Counted from the stretch's first letter, positions 37,845 through 47,845 are shown. The stretch: 64,000 bases of DNA from Streptococcus thalassemiae (GCF_903645285.1 NZ_CAHJXN010000002.1:186001-250000), one strand, 5' to 3'. Notes: generated by a model from the letters alone, not told the origin. A program made the numbers and translations.

Positions 37845-39842
37845 TTACTCATTCACAATTTTTTCATCAACTTTAGGGTTTAGAGTTGTTCCCCAATGTG
37901 TAATTGTACGCTGTTGTACTAGTGGTAAGTCTGTGCGGTTGTAAACTGTACGCCATGGTTCCCATACAAGACCCGTCTTTTCTTGAACCTTGATACGAAG
38001 ATTACGGACATTTCCTTTAAATTGAATCTCTGTTTGGAAGCCTGAAGTTCTGTTTTTTCCGTTATCTTCCCATTGACGTGAACGGATTTCTGGATTTCCT
38101 TGTTCATCATATGTAATTTCATCCCAATAGATGTAGTAACGCGCAACATAAGCACCCTTATGATGAAGTTTCAAGAAGCCATTTTTGTAAGAAGTAACCT
38201 TCGTTTCGATATAGTCTGTACTATTTTGTAAAGTTGCTTGGGCATTATCTTTTAGGAAGGCAGTCTTATATGCGATTGGCACAGCTGGACTTTGAGCGCT
38301 AAAGTTAGCTCCTTCTCTGATGAGTTCCTTCAAGTTTTCGACTGTTCCTGTGACAACTTTGGCGGCACCGCTAGCATTACCTCCTACAATTACCGCTGTT
38401 ACAGAAGTATTCTTCAATAGACGGCTCCATTCAGAATTTGGAGCAATTGTTGCGCCTTTGATAACCGCATTGATAGCTGCTTTTAATTCAGTAGACTTAC
38501 TTGTTGACTCAAACTTAACATAGATTTGACGTCCGTAAGAAACATTTGATACATATACAGGTGGAGTTTGTGAATCAACACCTCTTTGTTTTAAATCTTC
38601 AGGTGTCACACTCTTGTCAAATACAGCCGCTGGATTGGTCGGTGCATCAAATGTCGCTGTATAGTAGATTTGTTTAAAGTTTACAACTTCAATTTGCTTT
38701 TCACCCTTTTGCACAGCCTCAAAGTCAATCTTGAGCGGTGCACCTGCTTTTTCAAAGTCTGCACCAAATTTTGCTTTCAATTGGTTCATGCTATAGGCTG
38801 TAGTTGATTCATACTGAACACGGGCAGGAACGGAATGGCTAGATGAGTAATTCTTTGTCCATCTTTCAACCAAGGTATTCATCGCAGACTGCATACCACT
38901 AGTTGTAGGATCTGCTTCAATTCGGCTGTCAGACTGAATCATACCAGGTAAATCGACGCTGACTGTCCCCTTTGCACGGGCAAGACTAATCAATTCTGGC
39001 TGATTTTCTAGCAGATTTTGGTTTGCCTTATACAAGCCACCTAGAAAGACATTTTGATTTCCATTGATGGAAACATCTGCTGTGCCTGTAGAGAGGGTTT
39101 TCTTGATTTTTTCTACAACGACAAACTCTCCATTTTGTTCCTTAGCACTTGTGTTGTAGCGATTTTCTAAGGTTTCTCCCTTGCGAGTTAAAATATCCAA
39201 AGGATTATAAGTTAAGCCAAAAAGGTAGTCTTTCAATGCTGATGTTTGATCTACTACTGGTGCAGTTCTATCCTGTCCAACTTGAGTTGTTGCTGAACGA
39301 AATACTTCCACTTCTGCCAAGCTCAATGGGGTATTTTTAGTTTTCAACTCCACTTTTACATAACGAGCGTCTTTGGCGGTGAAGAAAACTTCAAGTTCTG
39401 CCTTCCCATTCAAACTATCAAAGTGTTGACGAGCAACTTCTTGTTTTGCTTCATTTAACAAAACAACATCAAAATTGGAAAGACGATTAGCTACATTCCC
39501 ATCTCCACGATTGTAAAGTTTAACTTTTCCAACATTCTCTGTTTTTCCGAGATCAACTTGCCACCAAGCATTGTCTTCAAAGTTTGTATGCGTTACAGAA
39601 TGGTGCCCATAGTCACTGTCAACATTACCATCCACTGCTCGTGTAGCAGCTCCTCCATAAGCAGTAGAACTTTGACTAGCTTGTTTTCCACGAGCGATGT
39701 TTTCTGTCTCAACTGGACGATTCCCTTGCTCTGTAGCCAAAGCTACTCCCTGAGCGCTCAATAAAAAGGCCGCAACAACAGCACTACACACACCGAGTCC
39801 ACACTTTTTGACAAAGCGATGCAAACGTTTTTCTTGATTCAT
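37845..39842 (-). CDS. lly: lectinolysin-type cholesterol-dependent cytolysin
   Basis: Secreted pore-forming toxin, 665 residues. Signal peptide about 1-36 (basic start, hydrophobic core, cleavage near ALA-TEQG). Residues about 47-183 are an F5/8C-fucolectin domain (ENIARGKQASQSSTAYGG ... WWQVDLG ... H85, R112-G-D114, R120) expected to bind fucosylated glycans. The cytolysin core fills residues 200-665. The undecapeptide at 621-631 reads EKTGLVWEPWR instead of the classical ECTGLAWEWWR, like human-specific members such as intermedilysin. The CD59-binding signature Y-x-Y-x14-R-S fits at 570-588 (YIY ... RS). Thr653-Leu654 is the cholesterol-recognition pair. Divergent from spuA; GGAGG precedes the ATG. 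Confidence 0.96.
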   Translation of the reverse strand: MNQEKRLHRFVKKCGLGVCSAVVAAFLLSAQGVALATEQGNRPVETENIARGKQASQSSTAYGGAATRAVDGNVDSDYGHHSVTHTNFEDNAWWQVDLGKTENVGKVKLYNRGDGNVANRLSNFDVVLLNEAKQEVARQHFDSLNGKAELEVFFTAKDARYVKVELKTKNTPLSLAEVEVFRSATTQVGQDRTAPVVDQTSALKDYLFGLTYNPLDILTRKGETLENRYNTSAKEQNGEFVVVEKIKKTLSTGTADVSINGNQNVFLGGLYKANQNLLENQPELISLARAKGTVSVDLPGMIQSDSRIEADPTTSGMQSAMNTLVERWTKNYSSSHSVPARVQYESTTAYSMNQLKAKFGADFEKAGAPLKIDFEAVQKGEKQIEVVNFKQIYYTATFDAPTNPAAVFDKSVTPEDLKQRGVDSQTPPVYVSNVSYGRQIYVKFESTSKSTELKAAINAVIKGATIAPNSEWSRLLKNTSVTAVIVGGNASGAAKVVTGTVENLKELIREGANFSAQSPAVPIAYKTAFLKDNAQATLQNSTDYIETKVTSYKNGFLKLHHKGAYVARYYIYWDEITYDEQGNPEIRSRQWEDNGKNRTSGFQTEIQFKGNVRNLRIKVQEKTGLVWEPWRTVYNRTDLPLVQQRTITHWGTTLNPKVDEKIVNE

Positions 39843-39889
39843 TCCTTATTCCTCCGTTTTTAAATGAATACGTTTTCCTATTTGTCTAT

Positions 39890-39917
39890 AGTCTATCAAA
39901 TTTCAAGTAAAAGTCAA
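39890..39917 (-). promoter_or_regulatory. lly promoter
   Basis: TTGACT (39912-39917), 16-base spacer, TAGACT (39890-39895), minus strand. A cre-like sequence TGAATACGTTTTCC (39865-39878) lies in the leader. Confidence 0.55.
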
Positions 39918-39950
39918 GCACAAACCAGCAAAAAAGTCAAGAAAATAAGA

Positions 39951-39964
39951 AGAAAACGTTTGCT
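39951..39964. promoter_or_regulatory. cre-like site upstream of lly
   Basis: AGAAAACGTTTGCT is close to the CcpA cre consensus and lies 34 bases upstream of the lly -35. Confidence 0.55.
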
Positions 39965-40247
39965 GAATTTTTCTGATATTTTCTTTAGATTTCCAGTAAA
40001 TACTATAGTTTGGAAACTAGATAAAACTTGAGAAGCGCTAGCTTTTTCTCTTCCTATTTATAATTTCGCTAGATGAACTTTTAAAGAAATATTAGAAATC
40101 AATTTCTGAATAAAAATAGCTGGGAACACATCATCTTCCTAATAATACGGCTTGGCTTATGTGACATTTTTATCTCCATCATTTATACTGATATATAAAA
40201 TAGTACAGAAAACTTCTCAAAAGTAAGAATTTCTTTTACAAACCAAA

Positions 40248-40284
40248 GAAAACGCTTGCATATTGTTTTACTACATGCTATACT
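40248..40284 (+). promoter_or_regulatory. spuA promoter with cre over the -35
   Basis: -35 TTGCAT (40256-40261), 17-base spacer, extended -10 TGCTATACT (TATACT 40279-40284). GAAAACGCTTGCA (40248-40260) is a good cre match overlapping the -35, so CcpA should repress spuA on preferred sugars. The rest of the 470-bp lly-spuA spacer shows no gene. Confidence 0.75.
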
Positions 40285-40315
40285 GATATAGAAATTTATT
40301 GATTGGAGAATCATT

Positions 40316-43300
40316 ATGAGAAAAACACCAGCTCAAACTGAGAAAAAAATGGTCTACAGCATCCGTTCCCTCAAAAATGGAACTGGTTCTGTCCTTATCG
40401 GCGCAAGTCTTGTCCTACTTGCTATGGCTACGCCAACTATCTCAGCCAACGAAAGTACACCAACTACTAACGCAAGTAATAGTGAAACTACTACTGCCCT
40501 TGCCCAACCTCTTACTGATGCAACAAACATCGCTGGCAAGAACGAAAGCGATTTTTCTTCACCTAATAATGCAAACGCTTCCCTAGAGAAAAAAGAAGAA
40601 AAACCTGCAACAGAGCCAACAACTCCTGTTGCAAACCCAGCCGATTCAGCACCACAAACTGGAGAAGATCGTTCAAATGAGCCAACTACTTCTACTAGTC
40701 CAGTAGCAACTGAAACTAAGGCCGAAGAGCCAATCGAAGATAACTACTTCCGTATCCATGTCAAAAAACTTCCTGAAGAAAACAAGGATGCTCAAGGACT
40801 ATGGACTTGGGACGATGTTGAAAAACCTTCTGAAAACTGGCCTAACGGAGCTTTGTCCTTCAAGGATGCCAAGAAAGATGACTATGGCTACTACCTAGAT
40901 GTCAAATTAAAGGGAGAACAAGCCAAGAAAATTAGCTTCCTCATCAACAATACAGCTGGAAAAAATCTAACCGGCGATAAATCTGTAGAAAAACTAGTTC
41001 CAAAAATGAACGAGGCTTGGTTGGACCAAGATTACAAGGTTTTCTCTTACGAACCACAACCTGCAGGAACTGTTCGCGTCAACTACTACCGCACGGATGG
41101 CAACTATGACAAGAAATCTCTCTGGTACTGGGGAGATGTGAAAAATCCAAGTAGCGCTCAATGGCCTGACGGAACAGACTTTACAGCTACAGGCAAATAT
41201 GGTCGCTATATCGACATTCCTCTTAAGGATGCCGCCAAAGAATTCGGCTTTTTATTACTAGATGAGAGCAAACAAGGAGACGACGTGAAGATCCGTAAAG
41301 AAGATTATAAGTTCACAGATTTGAAAAATCATAGCCAAATTTTCCTAAAAGACGATGACGAATCGATTTACACAAATCCATACTATGTCCATGATATTCG
41401 CATGACAGGGGCTCAGCACGTAGGAACTTCTAGCATTGAAAGTAGTTTTTCAACACTTGTCGGTGCTAAAAAAGAGGATATCCTCAAACACTCTAACATC
41501 ACTAATCACCTAGGAGACAAGGTAACTATCACCGATGTTGCAATCGATGAAGCTGGTAAGAAAGTGACTTACAGCGGAGATTTCTCAGATACAAAACATC
41601 CATATACTGTTAGCTACAATTCCGACCACTTCACTACCAAAACAAGCTGGCGTCTTAAAGATGAGACTTACAGTTATGATGGCAAACTGGGAGCTGACCT
41701 AAAAGAAGAAGGAAAACAAGTTGATTTAACCCTTTGGTCACCAAGTGCTGATAAGGTTTCTGTTGTTGTCTACGACAAGAATGACCCTGACAAAGTAGTT
41801 GGAACTGTCGCTCTTGAAAAAGGAGAAAGAGGAACTTGGAAACAAACTCTAGATAGCACAAACAAATTAGGAATCACAGATTTCACTGGCTACTATTATC
41901 AATACCAAATCGAGCGTCAGGGTAAAACTGTTCTTGCACTCGATCCTTACGCTAAATCCCTCGCTGCTTGGAATAGTGATCTTGCAAAAACAGACGCTTC
42001 CCATAAAGTGGCTAAAGCCGCCTTTGTAAATCCAGCTAAACTAGGACCTCAAGACTTGACTTATGGTAAGATTCACAACTTCAAGACTCGTGAAGATGCC
42101 GTTATCTACGAAGCTCATGTGCGTGACTTCACTTCAGATCCTGCCATTGCAAAAGACTTGACCAAACCATTTGGTACCTTTGAAGCCTTTATTGAAAAAC
42201 TAGACTATCTCAAAGACTTGGGTGTGACCCACATCCAGCTCCTTCCAGTCTTGTCTTACTACTTTGTCAATGAGTTGAAGAACCATGAACGCTTGTCTGA
42301 CTATGCTTCAAGCAACAGCAACTACAACTGGGGATATGACCCTCAAAACTACTTCTCATTGACTGGTATGTATTCAAGCGATCCTAAAAATCCAGAAAAA
42401 CGAATCGCAGAGTTTAAAAACCTCATCAACGAAATCCACAAACGTGGCATGGGAGCTATCCTGGACGTAGTGTATAACCATACAGCCAAAGTCGATCTCT
42501 TTGAAGACCTAGAGCCAAACTACTACCACTTTATGGATGCTGACGGAACACCTCGAACTAGCTTTGGTGGTGGACGTTTGGGGACAACTCACCATATGAC
42601 CAAACGGCTCCTAGTTGATTCTATCAAATACCTAGTCGATACCTACAAAGTAGATGGATTCCGCTTCGATATGATGGGAGACCATGATGCGGCTTCTATC
42701 GAAGAAGCTTACAAGGCTGCACGCGCCCTCAATCCAAATCTCATCATGCTGGGTGAAGGTTGGAGAACCTATGCCGGTGATGAAAACATGCCTACTAAAG
42801 CAGCTGACCAAGATTGGATGAAACATACCGATACTGTCGCTGTCTTCTCAGATGACATCCGTAACAACCTCAAGTCTGGTTATCCAAATGAAGGTCAACC
42901 TGCCTTTATCACAGGTGGCAAGCGTGATGTCAACACTGTCTTCAAAAATCTCATTGCTCAGCCAACCAACTTTGAAGCAGACAATCCTGGAGATGTCATC
43001 CAATACATCGCAGCCCATGATAACTTGACCCTCTTTGACATCATTGCCCAGTCTATCAAAAAAGACCCAAGCAAGGCTGAGAACTATGCTGAAATCCACC
43101 GTCGTTTGCGACTTGGAAATCTCATGGTCTTGACAGCTCAAGGAACTCCATTTATCCACTCTGGTCAGGAATATGGTCGCACCAAACAATTCCGTGACCC
43201 AGCCTACAAGACTCCAGTAGCGGAGGATAAGGTTCCAAACAAATCTCACTTGTTGCGTGATAAGGACGGCAATCCGTTTGACTATCCTTACTTCATCCAT

Positions 43301-44440
43301 GACTCTTACGATTCTAGCGATGCAGTTAACAAGTTTGACTGGACTAAGGCTACAGATGGCAAAGCTTATCCTGAAAATGTTAAGAGCCGTGACTATATGA
43401 AAGGGTTGATTGCCCTTCGTCAATCTACAGATGCCTTCCGACTTAAGAGTCTCCAAGATATCAAAGACCGTGTCCACCTCATCACTGTCCCAGGTCAAAA
43501 TGGTGTAGAAAAAGAGGATGTAGTAATTGGCTACCAAATTACTGCTCCAAACGGTGATATCTACGCAGTCTTTGTCAATGCGGACGAAAAAGCTCGCGAA
43601 TTTAATTTGGGAACTGCCTTCGCCCACCTCAGAAATGCTGAAGTTTTAGCAGATGAAAACCAAGCAGGACCAGTAGGAATTGCCAACCCGAAAGGACTTG
43701 AGTGGACTGAAAAAGGCTTGAAATTAAATGCCCTTACAGCCACTGTTCTTCGAGTCTCTCAAAATGGAACTAACCATGGGTCAACCGCAGAAGAGAAACC
43801 AGACTCAACCCCTTCCAAGCCTGAACATCAAAATGAAGCTTCTCACCCTGCACATCAAGATCCAGCTCCAGAAGCTAAACCTGATTCTACTAAACCATCT
43901 GCAACAGTAGCTGATGCAGAAAATAAACCTAGCCAAGCTACAACTGGTTCACAAGCTGAGAAGCCACATAAGGACAGTAATACTCAATCACTTCCAGCTA
44001 CTTCTACACAAGCTATTGTAACTTCCTACACCCCAGCTTATACAAATAAGAAACCGGAAACTCCAAATCAGACAACTAAAGCTAGTTGGAAACAAGAAAA
44101 TGGCATCTGGTATTTCCATAAAGCAGACGGTTCTCTAGCTACTGGTTGGATAAAAGATGGAGATACTTGGTATTATCTAAAAGATGATGGCTCTATGGTT
44201 ACTGGCTGGGTGAAAGATGGTAATGTTTGGTACTTCCTAAATAGTAACGGTTCTATGTCAACCGGTTGGGTTAAGGATGGAGATACTTGGTACTATCTAG
44301 ATCCATCAGGAGCTATGAAAGAAAATCAATGGTTTGAAGTTTCTGGCAAATGGTACTATGTTGATTCATCAGGTAAACTTGCAGTTAATACAAGAGTTGA
44401 AGGCTATTTGGTCAATGAAAACGGTGAATGGATTAGCTAA
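40316..44440 (+). CDS. spuA: surface pullulanase SpuA with choline-binding C-terminus
   Basis: Extracellular alpha-1,6-glucan debranching enzyme, 1374 residues, that degrades glycogen and pullulan. Signal peptide with the YSIRK-type motif (VYSIRSLKNGTGSVLIGAS), a Thr/Pro-rich linker, two CBM41 alpha-glucan-binding modules (about 138-350, each with a WxWxD-like core), an N-terminal GH13 accessory domain, then the GH13 catalytic barrel with the pullulanase motif YNWGYDP, nucleophile in DGFRFDMMGD, acid in IMLGEGW and AAHDNLTLFD. From residue 1255 it carries choline-binding repeats (TGWIKDGDTWYYLKDDGSM and similar) instead of the LPXTG anchor of pneumococcal SpuA; LPATS at the linker may be a vestige. 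Confidence 0.95.
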   Translation: MRKTPAQTEKKMVYSIRSLKNGTGSVLIGASLVLLAMATPTISANESTPTTNASNSETTTALAQPLTDATNIAGKNESDFSSPNNANASLEKKEEKPATEPTTPVANPADSAPQTGEDRSNEPTTSTSPVATETKAEEPIEDNYFRIHVKKLPEENKDAQGLWTWDDVEKPSENWPNGALSFKDAKKDDYGYYLDVKLKGEQAKKISFLINNTAGKNLTGDKSVEKLVPKMNEAWLDQDYKVFSYEPQPAGTVRVNYYRTDGNYDKKSLWYWGDVKNPSSAQWPDGTDFTATGKYGRYIDIPLKDAAKEFGFLLLDESKQGDDVKIRKEDYKFTDLKNHSQIFLKDDDESIYTNPYYVHDIRMTGAQHVGTSSIESSFSTLVGAKKEDILKHSNITNHLGDKVTITDVAIDEAGKKVTYSGDFSDTKHPYTVSYNSDHFTTKTSWRLKDETYSYDGKLGADLKEEGKQVDLTLWSPSADKVSVVVYDKNDPDKVVGTVALEKGERGTWKQTLDSTNKLGITDFTGYYYQYQIERQGKTVLALDPYAKSLAAWNSDLAKTDASHKVAKAAFVNPAKLGPQDLTYGKIHNFKTREDAVIYEAHVRDFTSDPAIAKDLTKPFGTFEAFIEKLDYLKDLGVTHIQLLPVLSYYFVNELKNHERLSDYASSNSNYNWGYDPQNYFSLTGMYSSDPKNPEKRIAEFKNLINEIHKRGMGAILDVVYNHTAKVDLFEDLEPNYYHFMDADGTPRTSFGGGRLGTTHHMTKRLLVDSIKYLVDTYKVDGFRFDMMGDHDAASIEEAYKAARALNPNLIMLGEGWRTYAGDENMPTKAADQDWMKHTDTVAVFSDDIRNNLKSGYPNEGQPAFITGGKRDVNTVFKNLIAQPTNFEADNPGDVIQYIAAHDNLTLFDIIAQSIKKDPSKAENYAEIHRRLRLGNLMVLTAQGTPFIHSGQEYGRTKQFRDPAYKTPVAEDKVPNKSHLLRDKDGNPFDYPYFIHDSYDSSDAVNKFDWTKATDGKAYPENVKSRDYMKGLIALRQSTDAFRLKSLQDIKDRVHLITVPGQNGVEKEDVVIGYQITAPNGDIYAVFVNADEKAREFNLGTAFAHLRNAEVLADENQAGPVGIANPKGLEWTEKGLKLNALTATVLRVSQNGTNHGSTAEEKPDSTPSKPEHQNEASHPAHQDPAPEAKPDSTKPSATVADAENKPSQATTGSQAEKPHKDSNTQSLPATSTQAIVTSYTPAYTNKKPETPNQTTKASWKQENGIWYFHKADGSLATGWIKDGDTWYYLKDDGSMVTGWVKDGNVWYFLNSNGSMSTGWVKDGDTWYYLDPSGAMKENQWFEVSGKWYYVDSSGKLAVNTRVEGYLVNENGEWIS
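44078..44437 (+). repeat. choline-binding repeats at the SpuA C-terminus
   Basis: About five consecutive approximately 20-residue units of the type G-W-[IV]-K-D-G-[DN]-x-W-Y-[YF]-L, the module that binds phosphocholine of teichoic acids in the mitis group. The nucleotide repeats (GGTTGG..AAAGATGGAGATACTTGGTA) are well conserved, suggesting recent transfer from another choline-binding protein gene. Confidence 0.9.
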
Positions 44441-44470
44441 AACTGCTACTGTATAACCTTTGCATAGCTA

Positions 44471-44578
44471 GATATAACTAAGCTCAACGATTACAAACTC
44501 CTGTTTGCAGGAATCAGCCTCCTTGCCCTTCTAGGTCTCGGCTTCTTGCTAAAAAACAAAAAAAGAGAACTAAACTAG
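44471..44578 (+). pseudogene. fossil sortase sorting-signal tail of spuA
   Basis: Downstream of the spuA stop, an open stretch reads NDYKLLFAGISLLALLGLGF followed by LLKNKKRELN and a stop. That is the hydrophobic helix plus positive tail of an LPXTG cell-wall sorting signal and matches the end of anchored SpuA. There is no start codon or ribosome binding site. It is the old 3' end cut off when the choline-binding module was acquired. Confidence 0.85.
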
Positions 44579-44591
44579 CCCTCCTATAGAA

Positions 44592-44630
44592 CAATCCCCC
44601 AAGCGTTATAGCTCGGGGGATTGATTTTTG
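44592..44630 (+). terminator. terminator after spuA
   Basis: CAATCCCCC (44592-44600) / GGGGGATTG (44615-44623) with an inner GC pair, then ATTTTTG. Confidence 0.85.
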
Positions 44631-44672
44631 TACAATATTTGTGGTTATAATACATTTGATTAGGATTTTTTA

Positions 44673-45722
44673 TTAAGCCTCTTTCATAGCAAAATAAGCC
44701 CGTACTTTTGGAGCCACTTGCGTTCCGAAAAGTTTAATAGCTCTCAGGACTTGTTCATGTGGCATAGAACCAAGCGGTAGGTGCAACATAAAACGATCCA
44801 AACCTAAATCCTCAATCATGCGAATCAATTTTTCTGCCACCTGATCTGGATTGCCCACAAACATAGCACCATTTGGCCCAACTTGCTCCAAATATTGCTC
44901 ATAACGCAATTCCTGCCAGTGTGGACGGTCTTTGGAAATAGCATCCACTACTTGCTTGGTCGGATGGAAATAATCTTTTACAGCCTGCTCGCCATCTTCG
45001 GCAATCCAGCCCCAAGAATGAGCTCCAATCTTTAGTTCATGACTGGCATGGCCTGCTTCGCTCCCAATCTCACGATAAGCCTGAATCAATTTTTTAAAAT
45101 AACGAGGATTACCACCGATAATGGCATAGACAATCGGTAGACCAGCCTGAGCAATCTTCACAGTTGATTCAACATGACCACCTGTCGCTATCCACAAGGG
45201 CAATTTGTCCTGAACTGGACGAGGATAAGCTTCTTTGCCAGAGATTGTTTGGGTCAATCGACCTTGCCAATCTAGTTTTGTCTTTTCATTGACTAATTGA
45301 AGCAAGTCTAATTTCTCATCAAAAAGAGCTTCGTAGTCTTTCAAATCATAGCCAAACAAGGGAAAAGATTCCGTGAAAGAACCCCTTCCGGCCATAATCT
45401 CCGCACGTCCATTTGACAAAGCATCAATAGTGGCATACTGTTGGAACAAACGAATCGGATCCATGCTCGAGAGAATGCTGACCGCACTAGTCAAACGAAT
45501 TTTCTTGGTATTGACTGCCCCAGCTGCCAGGATAATCTCTGGGGCTGATACCGCAAAATCCGCTCGATGGTGCTCACCAATCCCATATACATCCAAACCA
45601 ACCTTGTCAGCCAGTTCAATCTCTGCCAGCAACTGGCGAATGCGTTCAGCATGACTGTAAGTTTGCCCAGTCCCTTCAAGCACTGTTGTTTCCCCAAATG
45701 TCGAAATTCCCAATTCTACCAT
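44673..45722 (-). CDS. luciferase-like flavin-dependent monooxygenase family protein
   Basis: A 349-residue TIM-barrel protein of the bacterial luciferase-like superfamily, group with the start MVELGISTFGET and the conserved GEHHRADFAVSAPEIILAA block. ILSSMDPIRLFQQYATIDAL and GRAEIMAGRGSFTESFPLFG are typical. It binds FMN/F420-type flavins in relatives; substrate unknown. Single gene upstream of which a BOX element lies. No cofactor-synthesis gene is nearby. Confidence 0.88.
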   Translation of the reverse strand: MVELGISTFGETTVLEGTGQTYSHAERIRQLLAEIELADKVGLDVYGIGEHHRADFAVSAPEIILAAGAVNTKKIRLTSAVSILSSMDPIRLFQQYATIDALSNGRAEIMAGRGSFTESFPLFGYDLKDYEALFDEKLDLLQLVNEKTKLDWQGRLTQTISGKEAYPRPVQDKLPLWIATGGHVESTVKIAQAGLPIVYAIIGGNPRYFKKLIQAYREIGSEAGHASHELKIGAHSWGWIAEDGEQAVKDYFHPTKQVVDAISKDRPHWQELRYEQYLEQVGPNGAMFVGNPDQVAEKLIRMIEDLGLDRFMLHLPLGSMPHEQVLRAIKLFGTQVAPKVRAYFAMKEA

Positions 45723-45771
45723 TGCGCTTCTCCTTGTCTATTTCTGTCCTTCAATTTGAAAAATTATTCTA

Positions 45772-45885
45772 ATACTCAATGAAAATCAAAGAGCAAACTA
45801 AGAAGCTAGCCGCAGGCTGCTCAAAACAGTGTTTTGAGGTTGCAGATGGAAGCTGACGTGGTTTGAAGAGACTTTCGAAGAGTAT
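45772..45885 (-). repeat. BOX element (short form, minus orientation)
   Basis: Starts ATACTCAATGAAAATCAAAG, ends ACTTTCGAAGAGTAT, with the CAAAACAGTGTTTTGAG palindrome in the middle. About 114 bp between the oxidoreductase gene and glmS. Confidence 0.92.
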
Positions 45886-45925
45886 AACACGAATCTTGAG
45901 TACAAGCAACCGATTTGCTCACAAG

Positions 45926-45952
45926 AAAAAGCCTAGATAACTAGACTTTTTT
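45926..45952 (-). terminator. terminator after glmS
   Basis: AAGTCTAG-TTAT-CTAGGCTT stem on the minus strand followed by TTTTTC. Confidence 0.75.
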
Positions 45953-45955
45953 AGC

Positions 45956-47764
45956 TTATTCTACCGTTACTGACTTGGCAAGGTTACGTGGTTTGTCCAC
46001 ATCAAGACCACGGTGGAGGGTTGCAAAGTAAGCGACTAATTGCGTTGGCACAACCATTGAGATTGGTGAGAGATAAGGGTGGACGGTCGTAAGAACGATG
46101 TCGTCTGTCTCTTTAGCAACATTTTCTTCTGCAATAGTGAGAACCTTGGCACCACGGGCTGCCACCTCTTGGATATTTCCACGAGTGTGGTTGGCAAGGA
46201 CTGGATCTGACAAGAGGGCCAAGACAGGTGTTCCTTCTTCAATCAAGGCAATAGTTCCGTGCTTGAGTTCTCCTGCTGCAAAGCCTTCACACTGGATGTA
46301 AGAAATCTCTTTGAGTTTAAGGCTTGCTTCCATGGCTACATAGTAATCTTGACCACGTCCGATGTAAAAGGCGTTACGAGTTGTTTCAAGTAGCTCACGA
46401 ACCTTGGCTTCAATGGTTTCTTTCTCTGAAAGAGTTGATTCGATAGACTGAGCTACGATTGACAACTCATGAACTAAATCAAAGGCTTGCGCTTTAGCAT
46501 TGCCATTTGCTTCTCCGACTGCTTTTGCAAGGAAAGCAAGGGCTGCAATTTGCGCTGTATAGGCCTTAGTTGATGCTACGGCAATTTCAGGACCTGCATG
46601 AAGAAGCATGGTATGGTTAGCTTCACGTGAAAGAGTTGAACCTGGTACGTTTGTTACTGTCAAGCTTGGGATTCCCATTTCATTAGCCTTGACCAAAACC
46701 TGACGGCTATCCGCTGTTTCACCAGACTGGCTGATAAAGATGAAGAGTGGTTTCTTGCTGAGAAGTGGCATGCCGTAGCCCCACTCAGATGAGATTCCAA
46801 GTTCAACTGGCGTATCTGTCAATTCTTCCAGCATCTTCTTAGAAGCAAATCCTGCGTGGTAAGATGTTCCAGCTGCAAGGATGTAGATACGGTCTGCGTC
46901 TTGAACAGCCTGGATGATAGCTGGGTCTACGACAACCTGACCAGCATCATCCGTGTAGGCTTGAATGAGTTTACGCATAACCGTTGGTTGCTCATCAATT
47001 TCCTTAAGCATGTAGTAAGGATAAGTTCCCTTACCGATATCTGACAAGTCAAGCTCAGCAGTGTAGCTAGCACGTTCACGACTGTTGCCATCATAGTCTT
47101 GAACTTCTACACTATCAGCCTTGACGATTACCAGCTCTTGGTCATGGATTTCCATGTATTGGTTGGTCTCACGAATCATAGCCATCGCATCTGAGCAGAC
47201 CATGTTATAGCCTTCCCCAAGACCAATCAAAAGTGGTGATTTGTTCTTAGCCACATAGATAACTTCAGGATCTTGTGAGTCAACCAAGGCAAAGGCATAA
47301 GAACCACGGATGATGTGAAGAGCTTTTTTGAAGGCTTCAAGAACTGACAAGCCATCTTCTTCCGCAAATTTTCCAATCAAGTGAACGGCGATTTCAGTAT
47401 CTGTTTGCCCCTTAAAGTGGTGGCCTGCAAGGTATTCTTCCTTGATTTCAAGGTAGTTTTCAATCACCCCATTGTGCACCAAAACAAAACGTTCAGTCTC
47501 AGAGCGATGTGGGTGAGCATTGTCTTCAGTTGGTTTTCCATGAGTAGCCCAACGAGTATGTCCAATACCAGTTGTTCCCTCAACACCAGCTGTCTTGGCA
47601 GACAATTCTGCAATACGACCAACAGCCTTGACTAGGTGGTTTTCAGCACCACCTAGGACAAAAATTCCCGCAGAATCATAGCCACGGTATTCGAGCTTTT
47701 CAAGCCCTTGAATCAAAATATCAGTTGCATTTGTGTTTCCAACAACACCAACAATTCCACACAT
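45956..47764 (-). CDS. glmS: glutamine-fructose-6-phosphate aminotransferase
   Basis: Makes glucosamine-6-phosphate from fructose-6-phosphate and glutamine, the entry to amino-sugar and cell-wall precursors. 602 residues: N-terminal glutaminase with catalytic Cys2 (MCGIVGVVG) and GHTRWATHG, then two SIS isomerase domains ([27 protein letters not shown]) and C-terminal [13 protein letters not shown]. There is no sign of a glmS ribozyme in the leader; control appears to be through operator sites around the promoter. Confidence 0.97.
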   Translation of the reverse strand: MCGIVGVVGNTNATDILIQGLEKLEYRGYDSAGIFVLGGAENHLVKAVGRIAELSAKTAGVEGTTGIGHTRWATHGKPTEDNAHPHRSETERFVLVHNGVIENYLEIKEEYLAGHHFKGQTDTEIAVHLIGKFAEEDGLSVLEAFKKALHIIRGSYAFALVDSQDPEVIYVAKNKSPLLIGLGEGYNMVCSDAMAMIRETNQYMEIHDQELVIVKADSVEVQDYDGNSRERASYTAELDLSDIGKGTYPYYMLKEIDEQPTVMRKLIQAYTDDAGQVVVDPAIIQAVQDADRIYILAAGTSYHAGFASKKMLEELTDTPVELGISSEWGYGMPLLSKKPLFIFISQSGETADSRQVLVKANEMGIPSLTVTNVPGSTLSREANHTMLLHAGPEIAVASTKAYTAQIAALAFLAKAVGEANGNAKAQAFDLVHELSIVAQSIESTLSEKETIEAKVRELLETTRNAFYIGRGQDYYVAMEASLKLKEISYIQCEGFAAGELKHGTIALIEEGTPVLALLSDPVLANHTRGNIQEVAARGAKVLTIAEENVAKETDDIVLTTVHPYLSPISMVVPTQLVAYFATLHRGLDVDKPRNLAKSVTVE

Positions 47765-47802
47765 AGTATATACGACACAGACCAGCTGTGCTTTCTCCTT
47801 AA

Positions 47803-47820
47803 AATTGGTATAGTCTAATT
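47803..47820. promoter_or_regulatory. operator-like element 1 (NagR/GntR type) in the glmS leader
   Basis: AATTGGTATAGTCTAATT, an imperfect palindrome resembling the NagR dre sites of streptococci (core TTGGTATAGACCAA). It is downstream of the glmS promoter. Confidence 0.6.
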
Positions 47821-47845
47821 CCTCTTTTATAGAATCAGCAAAAAC

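Noticed and set aside
42848..43627. 259-codon open frame on the minus strand inside spuA
   Set aside because: It is fully antisense to the well-supported GH13 domain, has no ribosome binding site and gives an unremarkable protein; a shadow frame.
44471..44578. Fossil sorting tail as an independent small membrane protein
   Set aside because: No start codon or ribosome binding site precedes it and its sequence is that of a sorting-signal end, so a relic of spuA is the simpler explanation.
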